Notes: a model not told the origin generated them from the letters alone. DNA of 64,000 nucleotides from Melampsora larici-populina 98AG31 (GCF_000204055.1 NW_006768844.1:248001-312000), one strand, 5' to 3'; positions 34,201-47,158 are shown, numbered from the stretch's first letter. A program made the numbers and translations.

Positions 34201-35387
34201 CCACTCAAAAAAAGAAATCTGCAAAGACTCTCAAAAGCCTGGATGACTTGTACTCGATCTTGGGCTCAAGCGCAGTTCAACACCCAATCGAACAAGATAA
34301 GGTCATTGATGAAATTGATCGATATCTTTCTCAACAGGATACCATGATGCCTCACAAGTCCATCGGTCAGTATTGGCATGTAAGCACCTCATTGCTTCAT
34401 TCTTGTATGATAACTCTGATTTATACATATGTACTGACTCAATGATTGACTCAACAGAGAATGTCTGAAACCGGGACATTACCAATACTCTCCAGAATTG
34501 CCCTGGAGCATTTGACAATCCCAGCCTCTACCGCCTCGGTTGAGAGGGTGTTTTTGATCTCGGGAGATATCACAACACCCTCAAGAGGGTGCTTGACCAC
34601 CCAAACAATCTGTATGCTTGTCCTTATTAGACACTGGCTAACAAACGATCAATCCACAATCAATATTGATGATCAGCAATAGTCTGCAACTTTATCTTGA
34701 GGTAAAAGAAATGTGACTCGGTACATGTCTCCTGATTCCAATCGTTCCTTTTATCTTAGTATCTGGTTATATAAAGGGAAGCAATCAATGTCTGTTGTTA
34801 TTCATAACATTTCATTTTTTCCCTAGTACCTTGTTAGCTAGATACAAGCAAAGAACACAGCCATTTAGTCTGTAGTTATAAGGCCTCCGGGAAGCTGAAT
34901 TATCTTCCCTTGAACACAGTGAGATTGTACCAGCTCTCCAAAAAATCTAACAGCCAAACGAGCTGCAGATATCAATGTTTGTTGTATCAAAGCAAGTCTC
35001 CCTTGAATTTTATATAATATTGTTTATTTTTCTTATATGACCTCTGGTGATGTGGAGCAACTCCCTTAACTCCATCCCCCATAATATAAAGGTGAAGCTG
35101 CTATGTACATACATAAATCTTGAGAATCGTCTTTAATCTACTGGAATTGGGTCAAGTACTCTACAAACTTGTGAGACTCATCCCACTTTACTTTACGAGT
35201 ACATTAAACTGAGTACAACTCAGTTTTTTTTCTTGGTTGAGTCTTGTACTCAAAACAAAACTCAATTGGCAACGGTGGCTTTGAGTCAACAACTCATTTT
35301 GCCACCAGTACCTGAGTACTGTATTCACCGGCCTCTCGGGGCTGTGAGTCCAGCATAAGTTGAGTTTGACTCAAAGTGGCATCCCTG
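31212..35387 (+). mobile_element. hAT transposon with 8-bp target duplication
   Basis: A 4176-bp element. The left end CAGGGATGCCACTTTGAGT is an inverted copy of the right end ACTCAAAGTGGCATCCCTG; CAGGGATG is typical of hAT termini such as those of Ac. ATGATGTA lies immediately outside both ends (31204-31211 and 35388-35395), a perfect 8-bp duplication. It contains a decayed transposase gene on the plus strand. Confidence 0.93.
31927..34682 (+). pseudogene. hAT transposase, decayed
   Basis: Pieces in order: a BED-type zinc finger (CLHC near 32272, then SNLHKHRKQC near 32395-32430); the core start with ATDCWTS carrying the first catalytic Asp (about 32738); an intron at 32847-32965; the second catalytic site, which reads AGNNAS so that the expected Asp is Asn at 33064-33066; CMCHVINLVAQ (33160-33195); and the C-terminal dimerisation block ALEHLTIPASTASVERVF (about 34500-34555). 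Lesions include a frame change near 32683 and TGA at 33617-33619, where a conserved Trp of the TRW motif is expected. More breaks lie at 33980-34120. The protein cannot be active. Confidence 0.88.
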
Positions 35388-35861
35388 ATGATGTAGCTGC
35401 ACATACATATGCGGGGCCAACAGGGTACCACTTGAGGGCAATTGGCAAACCTATTGCAAACAAGTTGTGAACAAAATTCACAAATTGAGGAAATTTCAAA
35501 CCCGGACACCACAATTTGGTTCAATTGGGTTTTGAACTAATTAATTCACGCAGTGTCAAGTTGTGCATTCACCTTACAGCCGTTGTGAGAACTAACGGTA
35601 ACTTTTTTCATTTTGTGTTGTGTCAACATTTAATCCAAAACTGGCAAAAACTAAGAAAACTCCTTTTTGACCATGCGTACTGTGAGATAAAAGTATATTG
35701 CAGGAGCCAAAACAAGGTTTAGGCCTGTGACATAAAAAACAGAGTTTTGGACCAAAAATTAAACTCTATTTAAAACTTGGCAACACCCATCGCCTCAAAA
35801 GTTACAAATAGTTCTAACAACGGCTGTAGGTGAATGCACATTCTGACTCTAACCCAACTAA

Positions 35862-36480
35862 GTCCCTCTCGGGCAAGCAAGCTTGCGAGAGAGGGACTTA
35901 TATCATATCCACAAAATTTGGCACAGGAGCCCAAAACTTTTGGTTGGAGACTTTTTCCAACCGCTATATCTCAATATCTTACAAATGAATATCCTGTGGC
36001 GCTAAGAAAAGTTTTGCTCATCCACTTTTTCTACACATGATGGTACCTTTCAATTCTTGCATTTCATTTGGGAAAGTTTTAATAAAGAGACTTGAAATAA
36101 ACATTTCTCTGTAACATTCCAGACTGGCCCGCTGCAAGCCACTGACAGCTAAATTTGACAGCTGGGTCAAAAATCTGTGAGATTTTCAAGAGTTTGAAGC
36201 CTATTACATCTGCAGCAATAAAGGAAAACCAAAAAGAATCAGATGGGCATGTGTAGAAGAAGCAGATGAACAAGACTCTTCTTTGTACAAGAGGATATTT
36301 ATTTGTAAGGTAATGAGATATAGTGGGTGGAGAAAGTCTCCAGCCAAAAATTTTGGGCTCCTGTGCCAAATTTCGTTGATAAGATATGCAGTCATTTAAG
36401 AAAAGCTTGCCCTCAATTGCCCGCAAAACTCGAGCGAATTTGGGGCAAGCTTTTCTTAGATGACTGTAAGCCCCTCTCTC
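35862..36480. repeat. Inverted pair of a dispersed repeat (foldback)
   Basis: The stretch at 35913-36040 recurs in inverted orientation at about 36230-36385. Both copies keep a related open frame (LAQEPKTFGWRL on plus; LAQEPKIFGWRL on minus), so they may derive from a coding part of an element. The outer flanks are palindromic around GGGCAAGC and CTCTCTC. A 190-bp spacer separates the arms. Confidence 0.65.
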
Positions 36481-36622
36481 AGTCAGAATTTGGGTCTCGG
36501 AAGTACCGAGGAGCTGTCGGGGTCCCGGGCAGCTGAAGGGCTCGGCGACCGAGAGGGCCCAGGACCACTTATAAACTCCAACACATCGATCTCAATCATT
36601 CCTCTTCCGGCCTGAAGAAACA

Positions 36623-37491
36623 ATGTCTGGACCTCAAGGCGTGCTGGCTACCACTCATGGGGAAACTGCGTTCTTTCGAGCAGTGATTAGATACCGTCCT
36701 AGAGGAAGTCACCGACATTTTGCTGTGATTGCGATGTGCAAGGATTTAGAACGTGAACTCAACACTTTTGTTTCTACCGAGGAAGTCTGGGATCTTCTTC
36801 GTACCTCTTACAACCTTGATCTCCTCAACGAAAGGGTGTTTAGATTTTCCTTTTTTTTCTCTCCTCCCAGAACTAGGTTTTTACCACTCTGATTTCGGTT
36901 TATTGGTTAATTTAGGATCCCGATGTGATCGACGATTCCGACCCGTCCCTTACAACCAAGGATCTAGCTGGCGAACGATTTTATGAATTTCAGCTTCCGA
37001 TACATCCCACAACTCCATCCGAACTTTCTTTCCTACCCTTTGTTGATCAACGTAGGCTCGACAACAACCCTTCGCCGATTTCTTCACCCGGCCCGCTTTC
37101 TGTCAAACATCCTCGAGACCATATCAAATCACTAAGAAGTGGGAGCATCACAAACTCAGTGAACGAAGGGGACAGTTGTCTTGAAGACGCTATAGCCAAC
37201 GAGGACGGCATGGAAAGTGACCTCACGGAACAGGAAGAGCTAGATGATGAAGATGAAGACGACTCTGCTCCAGAACAAAGTAAGTTTTTGACATTATGCG
37301 ATGCCGATGTTTTTGATATATCTCGCCATAACCAATCCCTGCTTCGTTTAGCTAAGAGCCGGAAGTGGAGAGGTCAAAGACCTTCGATCGATGCCACCAA
37401 TACTCGTACTCGTCCTATTCGAAATCGAGGTAACCGCGCAAGAGGGAGAGGGCGAAAAAAGAAGGTATATAGTGACAGGTCATATCCCTAG
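36623..37491 (+). CDS. EAF7: NuA4 complex subunit EAF7/MRGBP-like
   Basis: Three exons, 36623-36835, 36916-37279 and 37352-37491, give 238 residues. The N-terminus has the EAF7/MRGBP (CT20) signature: ETAFFRAVIRYRPRGSHRHF, VIAMCKDLE, then STEEVWDLLRTSYNLDLLNE. An acidic middle region (ELDDEDEDDSAPEQ) and a basic tail rich in Arg-Gly and Lys (RNRGNRARGRGRKKK) follow, as usual in the family. It is a subunit of the NuA4 histone acetyltransferase, acting with the EAF3/MRG module on nucleosomes. The second intron (37280-37351) could be read through in frame, so its use is inferred from the good GTAAGT and TTTAG sites. A TATA-like ACTTATAAACT lies about 50 bp upstream of the start. Confidence 0.88.
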
Positions 37492-38383
37492 ACCATCATC
37501 TTTCTTTCACTCTATGTCCTCACCAATCCGTTCCGATCCCCCGTGGTAGTGAATCATCCGGGTTAGGTCGACCACCTCTCACAACTGTGCGGGTCTCTAC
37601 CACACGACGCAGATATCGGACGATCCCAAAAAGAGATACCATCAACATCCATTTTCTCCATTCAACAAAGGCTAGAGCCGCAGGGCCCCGTTTGCGGTAA
37701 ACTGGGGTTTTCTTATTTCTGTAAACTTTGCATACCTTTGTTTTTATCTATGCCACGCTCATATCGAAAGCCCAAGCTAACAAAGATGACCATTGACAAC
37801 CACGGTCTCGTTCTGTATTCTATCATCCCAACAATTGAACTCCTATATATCAGCACAAGTCTCAATCATCAGTGGGATGCCTTGGTGCTCTTGCTATTTG
37901 CCATTATTGAGAACACTTAATCTTGTCATGTAGACACCCCGGGCAAACCCGGGTCATGTAGTGCATACAGGTTGCATGGTCCTGTGAACAACAGAAAAAA
38001 TCCCCGCACCCAGGGTCATGTCACACTTACATGACAGGTGTTCATGGTCCATACCGTTGCTTCTCATACCAGTAACATGTATGTATAGAAGCACTGCCAA
38101 GAAAGTCCAAAACAGCCTTTATTCAGGCTTAAAGCCAGTCATAACCTGAGAAAACTAAATTGGTTTTGTTCCTTTGGTGCATACATGTTAGGATATGACC
38201 ACTCAAGTCATATGGCAGGTACATAATAATGTCACAAGTCTCTCCGTTTAATTCTACATCTTTATGCCATAACACACATAATGAGTTGACACATGATCTC
38301 ACCAACTGCAAGTATTTTTAATCAAAGGTAATCTCAGCTTTGACTGACTCCACTACACTCCCAACCATCATCCTCAGCAACAA
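37492..38383. other. Intergenic, boundary between host genes and mobile DNA
   Basis: Contains short hairpins such as CCCGGGCAAACCCGGG near 37940 and repeated GGTCATGT motifs. It may include the left end of the outer Tnp2 transposon, but no matching right end was found, so no boundary is set. Confidence 0.35.
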
Positions 38384-39722
38384 ATGTCTCTTTGTACTTG
38401 TCCTTGCAATACCTGCAAGGTCAGGTTCCACGGGGAAGGGCCTCTTGTCACCCCACGTACTATCACCAGCCATCTTCAAAAGCAACAGAAAGCCGCGGCA
38501 GTTCCTTCAACCAATGAATTGATTCGATTATTTGGAGGAAGTAAGCCCCCTGTGATTAGGCAGGATAAAGAAACTGGCAAGTACCCTTTGCCACTTCCCA
38601 TCATCACCATAGCCTTCATATGCGCTAATTATAAAGACCCTTTTTTCAATATCAGATCCAGCTCCAAGCAATTTGAATGAGTGGTTGCTCCTCTTGCTTG
38701 TCTTAGTGGCACATCTACACATCATCTCTGGACTATCTCGAAGTGATTCAAACATTACTCTGGTTACCCTCAAATCAATTCTCCATGGCTTTGACAAAAA
38801 GATCAATATTGAGACTCTTTCAACATTTCCAATTGATGTCCAAACAGCAATAAACTGGTTGAAAATTGAACCATCTATTTACCGTACAATATGCTGTCCT
38901 GGATGTTTCAAGATTTTTCAAGCAAGTCTCAAATTAGAATACTGTGATCACCAAGAAACATTACGTAGCCGGATATGTAACACAAAACTTTTCAATCTTA
39001 ATAATAAACCATTGAAACAATATTCCACCCAAAGTTTTTGGGAGTGGCTTGTCAAATTTGTCCAACGTGAAGGCACTGAAGATTTATTACAACAGTCAAT
39101 CAATCACTCAAACTCATCTAATGATTCTAGTTTCCGTCGATGTATCTGGGATGGCTCTATCTTGTCTACATTCAAGGATTTGAATGGTGAGCCTTTTCAC
39201 AAGCGCTTAGGTAACATTTCTTTTGGAATCTACATCGATTGGTTCAATCCTCAAGGGAACAAGATATTGGGAAAGCATAATAGTGTTGGGGTCATCATTT
39301 CATTTTGTCTCTCAATTCCTGCTAGCCATAGATATAAGCTTCAAAATCTGTTCTTTGCTGGTATAACGCCTGGACCCTCGGAACCATCTGTACTACAAAT
39401 GAACAACGTCCTATATTCATTAGTCTATGAGCTGAAACAATTGTGGGTTTCTGGAATTACAGTCCCTACTCGAACACACCCCAATGGACTCCTTGTTAAG
39501 GCGGCTTTGATTGTAGCTGTCTGTGATTTACCAGCCATCCAAAAATTGATAGGCTATGCCTCTCATAGCGCAGAGATGTTTTGTTCATTCTGCTACCTCC
39601 CTCAGTCACAAAATCACAACCTCGATTTCACAACATGGAAGCCAAGAACATTTGAAGGCCATCAAACCAAATCCAAGGCTTGGGAAGCCGCAACAACACA
39701 CGCACAACAAGATGACACTACG
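38384..39722 (+). pseudogene. Outer Tnp2 (Transposase_21) gene, 5' part, split by insertion
   Basis: Starts at an ATG with a Cys-rich motif (CTCPCNTCK) followed by TPRTITSHLQKQ, as in fungal Tnp2 transposases. After an intron near 38580-38660 come the long conserved blocks: WLLLLLVLVAHLHIISGLSR, INWLKIEPSIYRTICCPGCF, ISFGIYIDWFNPQGNKILGK, FFAGITPGPSEPS and MFCSFCYLP. The frame is open to about 39722, where the 14.4-kb element is inserted after codons for DDTT; the rest of the gene resumes at 54090. Up to the insertion this copy looks undamaged, so it was probably functional or recently so when hit. Confidence 0.85.
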
Positions 39723-40192
39723 CGAAAATTAATATTTTCCGGGCCGAAAAGAAAAATTCCGGGAATTATATTTTCCGCTGCCTTCCGAACCTCAATAATT
39801 TATGACTCCAATCCCTCTCGTATTCTGTGTTCATCGTGCCTTCCACAAGTTGTATATACTTCCTGTACCTTCTTCGCTCAATCTGATGGTGACTATGAAG
39901 CAACCAATGTTCATCAAATGTGATATTCAAGAGGAATCGAGAACAAACAAAATAAATAAAACCAAGTGAATTCATCCAAAGTCTTCTAATTCAAGACTAT
40001 GTTCAACTTAACACAGAGTGAGAAGCATTAGCCAACGCAATCCCAGGAGTTCCGCCTCCACGCTGGTCTCTTCTTAAACTGTCTACAAGTGCGACTTGAG
40101 CACTGGTTCATAGATAACCATCGATCAACACTTACGTCAATCACATCTCTCTCAACTTTTGAATCCAACTCTCTCACATACTATTCACAAGA

Positions 40193-43100
40193 ATGCTTTC
40201 GCCAAAGTTCAAGACCGATGCCCGACGAGTTGTCTGCAAGTGTCAAAGTCATGAATGCTACAAAGGTTTCTATCTTGATGCCAGCGGAATCAAACAACAA
40301 GGCATAGAGGTCATTCCCGCCACGAAGGAATCACACGCCCGTGCTGACCTGCGATACCAAATCATGTCAACATCTCTTTCAGCTAACCAAGATAATTCAA
40401 ACTTGAATCGACCAGCACCGACAGACGAACAAGATCAGCTCTCAGGCCCTCTAGCACGATTGGGTCTTGATCCATCCAGGAATTCGAGTGATCGGGCTAC
40501 TCGAATGAATAGTAGAAGTGTCTCAGCTCCTTATACGAATTTCGACTCATTGCGTGCTTCCGTTGCTGACCGATCGAGAGAACCAGAAGAAGAAGCGGAA
40601 GGAAGTTCTTCAGCAACCGGTGTTCCATCTGATCGCAATCATGAGCTGGCTCTCTTGGAGAACGAAACACAGCCTACGGATCCTGATGTTTGCAAAGCTA
40701 CAGATTCAGCTAGACAAAATGGGCTACGAGAATATGACACAAGTACGTTGAATATCTCGCTTTTTGATCTCGACGCTGAGCAGTTGAATATGTATTAACC
40801 TTTTTTTGCTTTTGTAGGCCTCTTCCACGCGTTTACATTATCATCTTTCAACCCTACGTGTCTTCATGTTGCACTCACAGCAGCTGTTATGAGTATATTC
40901 GATCATGCGACGATGTCAACTTCTGCTTGGCTGATGGACATGATGCGTGTATCTGTGGAACTCTCGATAACTCATGGCCTAGTTCCAAGAAAAACTTCGA
41001 CTCCATTGAATCTTACAGAAATCCCAACTTTGAAGAGATTTCCTCGTACCATCACCACGGCAATCGGATGGTTGAAGATAGATCCACGGCTGATATACAT
41101 GAATTGTTGTAAGGGCTGCTTTGCGCTGTATCCTTTATCTAAAACACCGACATGGTGTAATCATCGAATTGCAAGCATTCCTGGAGGACCACCAGATCAC
41201 TCAATCGAGGCCAACATTGAAATTACTGCGGAAGCTGAGGAGCAATCATCTGTGTGTGATCAAGATTTCGAAGAAGAGACCTGCGGAGGGCCTCTACTAC
41301 GGTTCTTCCGAAGTGAGCAAGTACCGGTCCGGCGTTACGCTTTTCAAGATCTAAGTGAATGGATTGCTCGTTTATACTCTCGACCTCTCTTCGAGGAATG
41401 GCTTGATGAGTCTTTGGTCGAATCGAGACGACCTTTCAATCCGAATGAAGATGTGTATGACATCCATGGATCACGGGTCTGGAAAGAATTCTGTGGACCA
41501 GACGGTCAACAATTCACGGCAACTAGTGGAAATTTAGTTTTTGGAATGTTTATCGATGGCATCAACCCGTTTGGAAACAAGCAGAGTGGACATCATGATT
41601 CAATCACATTTATAGTTCTCATCTGCCTCACTTTACCCATCCGAGTTCGAAATCGGCCAGAAAACATATTCCTTGTTGGAATTGCACCAGGTCCTCGAGA
41701 GCCGGCACTCGAACAGATCAACTGGATACTCAAGCCGATTGTTGCACAGCTCCAAGCACTATGGGAGCCAGGGTTGCTCTTGTCTAAAACTCATCAGTAC
41801 AAAGACGGCCGAGTCATTCATGCGGCATTATTAGTATTCATCGCAGATATCCCGGCTCTCAGACGATCACTTGGATTTCCAAGTGCTACCAATAACCACT
41901 TCTGCTCATTTTGCCTACTCGAAAAGAAGGACATCCAGAACTTCGACCAAGCCACGTGGCCCATCCGCACATGCTCTCAGCATAAAATATGGGCATATCA
42001 AGCCCGTGATGCGACGACTGTCAAGGAAAGAAAAATTATATTCAAAACACATGGAGTCCGCTATTCTGTATTGAATGACTTAGAGTATTGGAATATAGTA
42101 GATTTTCATGTAGTTGATTCAATGCATAACCTACTCCTCGGCCTCCTTTCATGGCACTTACGAAGGTTTTGGTCAATGACAGACATGAAGAACGACGAAG
42201 ATGAGCTACCGCCTGTCACTAAAAAAGAGCTGCTGGAACTTTTTGACGAGAATTCCAATTTTGAACAACATCAAAGTATAGTTCCTGATCAAGAGAATGT
42301 TGCTGACAACAATGGTGGGACCATCCACGATATTCCTTCGCCTGATCTGAGCAGCGAGAGCGAGTTTGATCCGCTAGGTGATCCTGGGTGGGACTCTGAG
42401 TGGATTTCGCCGCCACTTGGTGAGGTCATCTTCGACAAAACAATGCTACAGGCTATCAATTCTCTACTTCCAAGAATCCATATACCTACCTGGATAAAAC
42501 GTGCGATCCCTGTCGTTGGAAAGGCATCTTTTGGCAAGTTGAAAGCAGACGAGTGGAGAAATCTCTTCACAATCCAACTACCTTTGACTTTAATTCCGAT
42601 ATGGAGCGGGCATGATCATGTGAAGACTGCACTCCTTCGAAACTTTTGTCATCTGGTCTCTCTGGTTAACTTGGCCTTGAAGCGGGTGATGAATGAAAAG
42701 AAGATTGATCGGTATTGGCATCACATCCAGGAGTATCTCAAAGGTTCTATTGTCCTATTCCAACATTGTAATCTTGCGCCGAACCATCACATGGCAATTC
42801 ACCTGGCAGACTGTCTTGAGCGCTTTGGTCCGGTACGGGCCTGGTGGTCTTTTCCTTTTGAGCGTTTGATGGGGCAAATTCTGAAAGGCTGCCACAATAA
42901 CCATATTGGTAAGTCTTCAAGAATTCACTGAAGAGATTCATCCTGATTTGCAAGCACCTGCTAATGCAGTAAATGAAATATGTTTGCAGGCGAACTCGAA
43001 ATCACTTTCATGAAGAATTTCTGTCGCGCTGGGAATCTTTCTGCCCTTATCAAAGACGATCAACTTCCTGAGACCCTCAAGCCGTATGCGACACGCCTGG

Positions 43101-43711
43101 AATCACTCTATGATCCACCTCCTGCAGCTAAAAAGAAACTATCCAACTCAAAGCTCGAACCCATCGCAAATTCGACTCTTGCGCTTTTGTTAGAGCAATT
43201 AAATGAAGACACAACAGACAGACGCACTTGGGTCCTTCCAGATCAAAGGTGTCAGAAATCAAAGAAGGATACCAGTGATTTGATACCAATCACTCCACGC
43301 GCATTCTTCTACAAGCAAATTGAACACTTGGACGTCCACTTCGCATCATTTACTTCGAATCCAAATAATAGCTTCATCACTTTCAATTCCACTCCCAATA
43401 AAACCCGTACATTTGGCCGAATCTTTTCAATATTTGTCCATCGTCGATCGCCAACACCTTCTGAAAACATTGTAGACACTTGGTTACATGTACAACACTT
43501 CCCACTGGTCCCCGCACACATGTACAATCCAATGTTGCAGATAAATGCGCCAGATGTGCAAGTATATCTTCGTGCTTGGGGCCCAACTGAGAATATTGTA
43601 ATCAATGTGAAAGATGTGATATCACATTGCTTGTGGATCATGTATAAGCCTTGTGAATTGCACAAGAGTTTGACTATAGCAACTGTTGCTCTTGTATCAA
43701 TGGAGCGATGA
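40193..43711 (+). CDS. Tnp2-family (Transposase_21) transposase, intact
   Basis: Three exons, 40193-40742, 40818-42908 and 42990-43711, give 1120 residues without lesions. The N-terminus has a Cys-rich motif (VCKCQSHECYKGFYLD, then IEVIPATKESHARAD), then an acidic variable region. The large second exon carries the conserved core: TAIGWLKIDPRLIYMNCCKGCF, GNLVFGMFIDGINPFGNK, FLVGIAPGPREPAL, FCSFCLLEKKDI, THGVRYSVLNDLEYWN and VDSMHNLLLGLL (about residue 613), the last being a hallmark of Transposase_21. The third exon continues with GELEITFMKNFCRAGNL. It should bind and cut the 57-bp inverted repeats. It differs clearly from the outer copy it interrupts, so it belongs to another subfamily. Confidence 0.92.
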
Positions 43712-44035
43712 CTATCATCCATGTCATATAGGCTATGAATCCTTCTCTCATTTGTGTCATGTATTGTAGGCTATGAGTACTTTGTCGGGTACACTTTTGA
43801 ACGGTTTGGTTTGATCTCAATCACTTGATTTGTATGTCAATTTGAGCCCATTTTTGATGAACGTAATTCAGCTGTAATCACTCGTATTCCTCTCACAAAT
43901 GTTCTTGCCTCATTGTCAAGCTTTCTATCAATTGTGTATTGTATTCTTTGCATGGTAAAGAAACAAAATAGCAATACATTGTGATCAGCTAATGAGTACA
44001 AACTTTACTATCTTGTTCAATCTAGACCCAATTTT
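43712..44035. terminator. Convergent 3' region between transposase and accessory gene
   Basis: A 324-bp AT-rich gap between two converging genes. It must contain both polyadenylation regions; AATAAA-like variants are present but none is decisive. Confidence 0.35.
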
Positions 44036-46553
44036 TCAAAAAATCAATGCGTCAAGAGCTGTAAGGCATGTGCTCAATTGTGGGATTTCATTAATCTCAA
44101 GCTGACAGCGATCAAGGCCTGATAATGAGGATAACCAGTCTGACGAGTAACAATCGACAGGTAATCCCACTGGTGCTTCTATCGAACTTGGAGGTCTATC
44201 ATCACTTCGAATACGCATTTGAGGAGGGCGACCCCTTTGACCAGGTGAGATACCAGGTATGCTGGCGTCATTTTGGTCTTTGAGGTCATCAATACGAGTG
44301 AAGATCAGTTCTAATTGAGAGCTGCGCCACTCAAGCCTTTGCACGCGCAATGGCCTTGTGGAGCGTGGGGATCCGGTGGCCAAGTGGCCATCGTCATCGG
44401 TCTCATCGTCGCTACAAGCACTTTCGAGTATTGATGAAAGAGACCACAAGCCCGGGTTTGCAAGAATTATACGGTCCCGTTGGGATTTCAACTAGATTTC
44501 CGAGGCCCCAAATCAGTATACCAAATGATGTTAGGTAAGTATAGATACACTTACATGTCGCGCCCTTGTAGCTCGTCTAACTTCATTTGCTGCTGCCTCT
44601 TTTTGTGCGGCATCCCATTTCTCTTGAGAGTACCTGTGATGATAAATATGAGACATGAGCAGTTTGTGGGATGTATAGTCCTGTCGGATCCAAAAGCAAA
44701 AATTGACAAGAGACAAACCTTTTCATGAGTGTTTGAATATGTGATTTCAGACTTTTTTTGATAGCAGCAATCCCGTCAACACCAAGAGGAACACCGCTGT
44801 ACTCCCCACACTCGACAAGTTTAATAAAAATCTTTAATCCAAGATCCCAAAGCCACTTGTTATCCTTGGAGGATTGGGTTCGAGAGAAGTCGGGCCGAAA
44901 ACTCGATACTCCGACTGCCTGCATCATCTGCCACATCACAGAAAGCTGTTGCGGGGTAGATTTTGTATGACCTGGGCCATCCTTATACGGGAAGGTGGGA
45001 TCGCCGTCTTCAGGAACTGAGGGCAGCAGATCATGTTCAACGTTAAACTCAAATAGATCGAGAGATTCCTGAGACATCCAAGCTTGCTTCTCTTCCGCAC
45101 TGGCAGGTTTTGGAAGGATCCTCTCGCAAGTTCGTTGCCCTAGAAGTGTTTCAACGTGAAATCTCACACGAGCCTGTTTCACGAATGCATTGTCAGTACG
45201 GATCCAGTGGATGAGATTTCAAATTTCATTACTTACTGCTATACGACCACCGCGTGTTTTTGAATCTGAGGGACTGTTAACATTCTCTCCAACCAACTTC
45301 TTAACAACAGCCGATAGTGTGCGAACTTCGTCTTCAAGATCTTGAACCCTCTTATTTGTTTCTGTAAAGACTGTGTTCAGCTTGATGATAGTGTCTTTAT
45401 GCTCTGCAATAATACCTTTCAAAGAATCTAAATTTGTTGGATCACTATCATCAGTAGGTAAGTTGCAGTTTTTTGAAGATTTTTTCCTCGAAGTGGATTG
45501 TTGGGGGTGAAAATCCTCTTGCTCAGAGGCTGCAGAGAGTTCTTCAATTCGAGAAAGATTGTCGTTCGCTTGATTAGAGACTTGCTTTCCCTTCCCTTTT
45601 GTACGTTTTGGTCGAGGTGCTGGATCCGATTTCGAAGTGGATTGCAGGGGAGGAATAGGTGTTTGTGGGTGCTCCATGATTTCGGGTAAAGTTGTATCGT
45701 CAGCAGCATCTGTTTCCATTCCTATATTACATATTAGCTCAACACAATAAAGGTATTTTCACTAAAAGTACCCAAAAAAATGAACTTACCTTCAGCCGGT
45801 GTCGAAGGTCCAGCTTGAGGTGCTGTTACAGAAAAACCCGGTAAAACAACTGCATACGAAGTGTTTATTGATCAATTTCAAAAACTTGTTCATGTTCATG
45901 CTTGATGAGACCTTTGACAAACGTACCTAGATCTTGATGCAACTTGCAGTTTTTGATCAGTTCTTCTTTAGTCATCCCCGTCGTATCTAGGCCAATGTTG
46001 TGAAGCAGTTCTAGCAGTTGAGAATCGTGAAACAAAGAGTAGTTAATTTCGTGGCTTTTCGAAATGTCTAGATCGGTCGGTAAACTGTGAGGTGGAAGAC
46101 TAGGACGGGTGGTAATGATGCCATCAGTGGCCTTTGCTCGGGTGGTTTGTGAAGCTTTTTTGGCCCGAGTTGTCTTTTTATCGCTGGCGGCTGATAGGCG
46201 AGGTTTTTTAGGCTGGAATCGCCGGTTCAGTAAGTCAAGCAATCTTTCGCGGGAAGTAGTTTTGCCAACCGGAACGCTAGGGTCTTCATCTGTTATGTGT
46301 TTACAAGCAGTTCCGTCAGCAATTTGTGGAATGATAGATTGGGGATGAAAGATGAGTGAGTGTTACCTGATTCTGATTTGCTTTGCTTCTTCCGTTTCTT
46401 CTGCTTAACCGTGGTGTCACCTACTGCATTTGAGACAATGCTTGGGGTTCCTTTGGATAAAGGCGGAGTTTCGGCATTGGTTGTACGTAGGCTGCGACGG
46501 GGCTGACGGATGTGACGAGTAGGTTGATCAGTGGTTGATTGATTGTCAGCCAT
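44036..46553 (-). CDS. Accessory protein of the Tnp2 element: SAP-like motif, coiled coil, conserved C-terminal domain
   Basis: Seven exons, 46553-46367, 46289-45927, 45849-45790, 45721-45237, 45173-44719, 44633-44555 and 44491-44036, give 694 residues with every phase matching. Order of parts: basic N-terminus with Lys/Arg clusters (KQKKRKKQSK), a SAP-like helix-extended-helix motif near residues 150-185 (LLELLHNIGLDTTGMTKEEL), a Ser-rich linker, a coiled coil (about residues 310-350, LNTVFTETNKRVQDLEDEV), then a compact domain starting ARVRFHVETLLG. The architecture suits a DNA-binding partner of the transposase, comparable in role to the second protein of plant En/Spm elements. That function is inference. 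The gene converges on the transposase gene. Confidence 0.75.
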
Positions 46554-46770
46554 GCCTTAACTCAGAGACCGGCTCTAGGATTGGCAAAAACTTAAACACT
46601 GATTTGACAATGGGATACACAAGAATTTAGAAACAGAAATGAAAGAAAGCTGAGCAAAAGCCAATCACAATTTGGACAAGTGTCAAATCAAAATAAAAAA
46701 GACAGGATGTTAAGATGATAGAATGTAATGGAGGGTTTTGAGACAAGAGAAATAGAGAAAGAAGGGGAGC

Positions 46771-47158
46771 TCATCTTATGTTCCTTTCGGATGGGATGAT
46801 GCCAAACCATATTGGATGCATGCGTTCTTTGTCTGATCCGGACGGCACGTCACCTATATTCATAATGTAGAATGATTTGGTTACAGATTGATACAAGTAA
46901 TCAGATTGGACTTCCATGAGACGAGTGAGAATGGATACCCTTTTCAACTTACAAGCGTCAAAGGTGTGTTTCTGTGTCAACCATCAAAGGATAATCATAG
47001 CCTTGGGCTTTGACAATTCCGGTCTTCTTTTCGGCATCTTGGTGTCCTTGGTAGATACAGAGTTTCATTTCTCCTTGTGTGATCAATGGGATAGGTTTTC
47101 TTTTGTAAGCGCGCAACGGCTTGATCAGCTTACCATTTGAGTTTTGTTTCTCAATCAT
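46771..47158 (-). CDS. Possible small gene or gene remnant
   Basis: A 66-codon frame from the ATG at 47158 (Lys-rich start, then KLCIYQGHQDAEKKTG) is followed by an overlapping frame in another phase to 46771. No splice pair that joins them was found, so this may be a frameshifted remnant, or two chance frames. Listed because it fills the gap between two intact genes of the element. Confidence 0.25.

Larger units (their letters stand above)
30934..35546. repeat. Foldback element split by a hAT transposon
   Basis: A left arm at 30934-31093 and a right arm made of 31195-31211 plus 35396-35546 are inverted copies (shared blocks include GGTGTCCGGGTT, TTTGCAATA, CCCTCAAG and CTACATCATACAAC). A loop of about 100 bp lies at 31094-31194. 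The hAT element plus one copy of its 8-bp duplication separates the right arm. Weaker pairing may extend outward to about 30862 and 35750. Confidence 0.75.
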
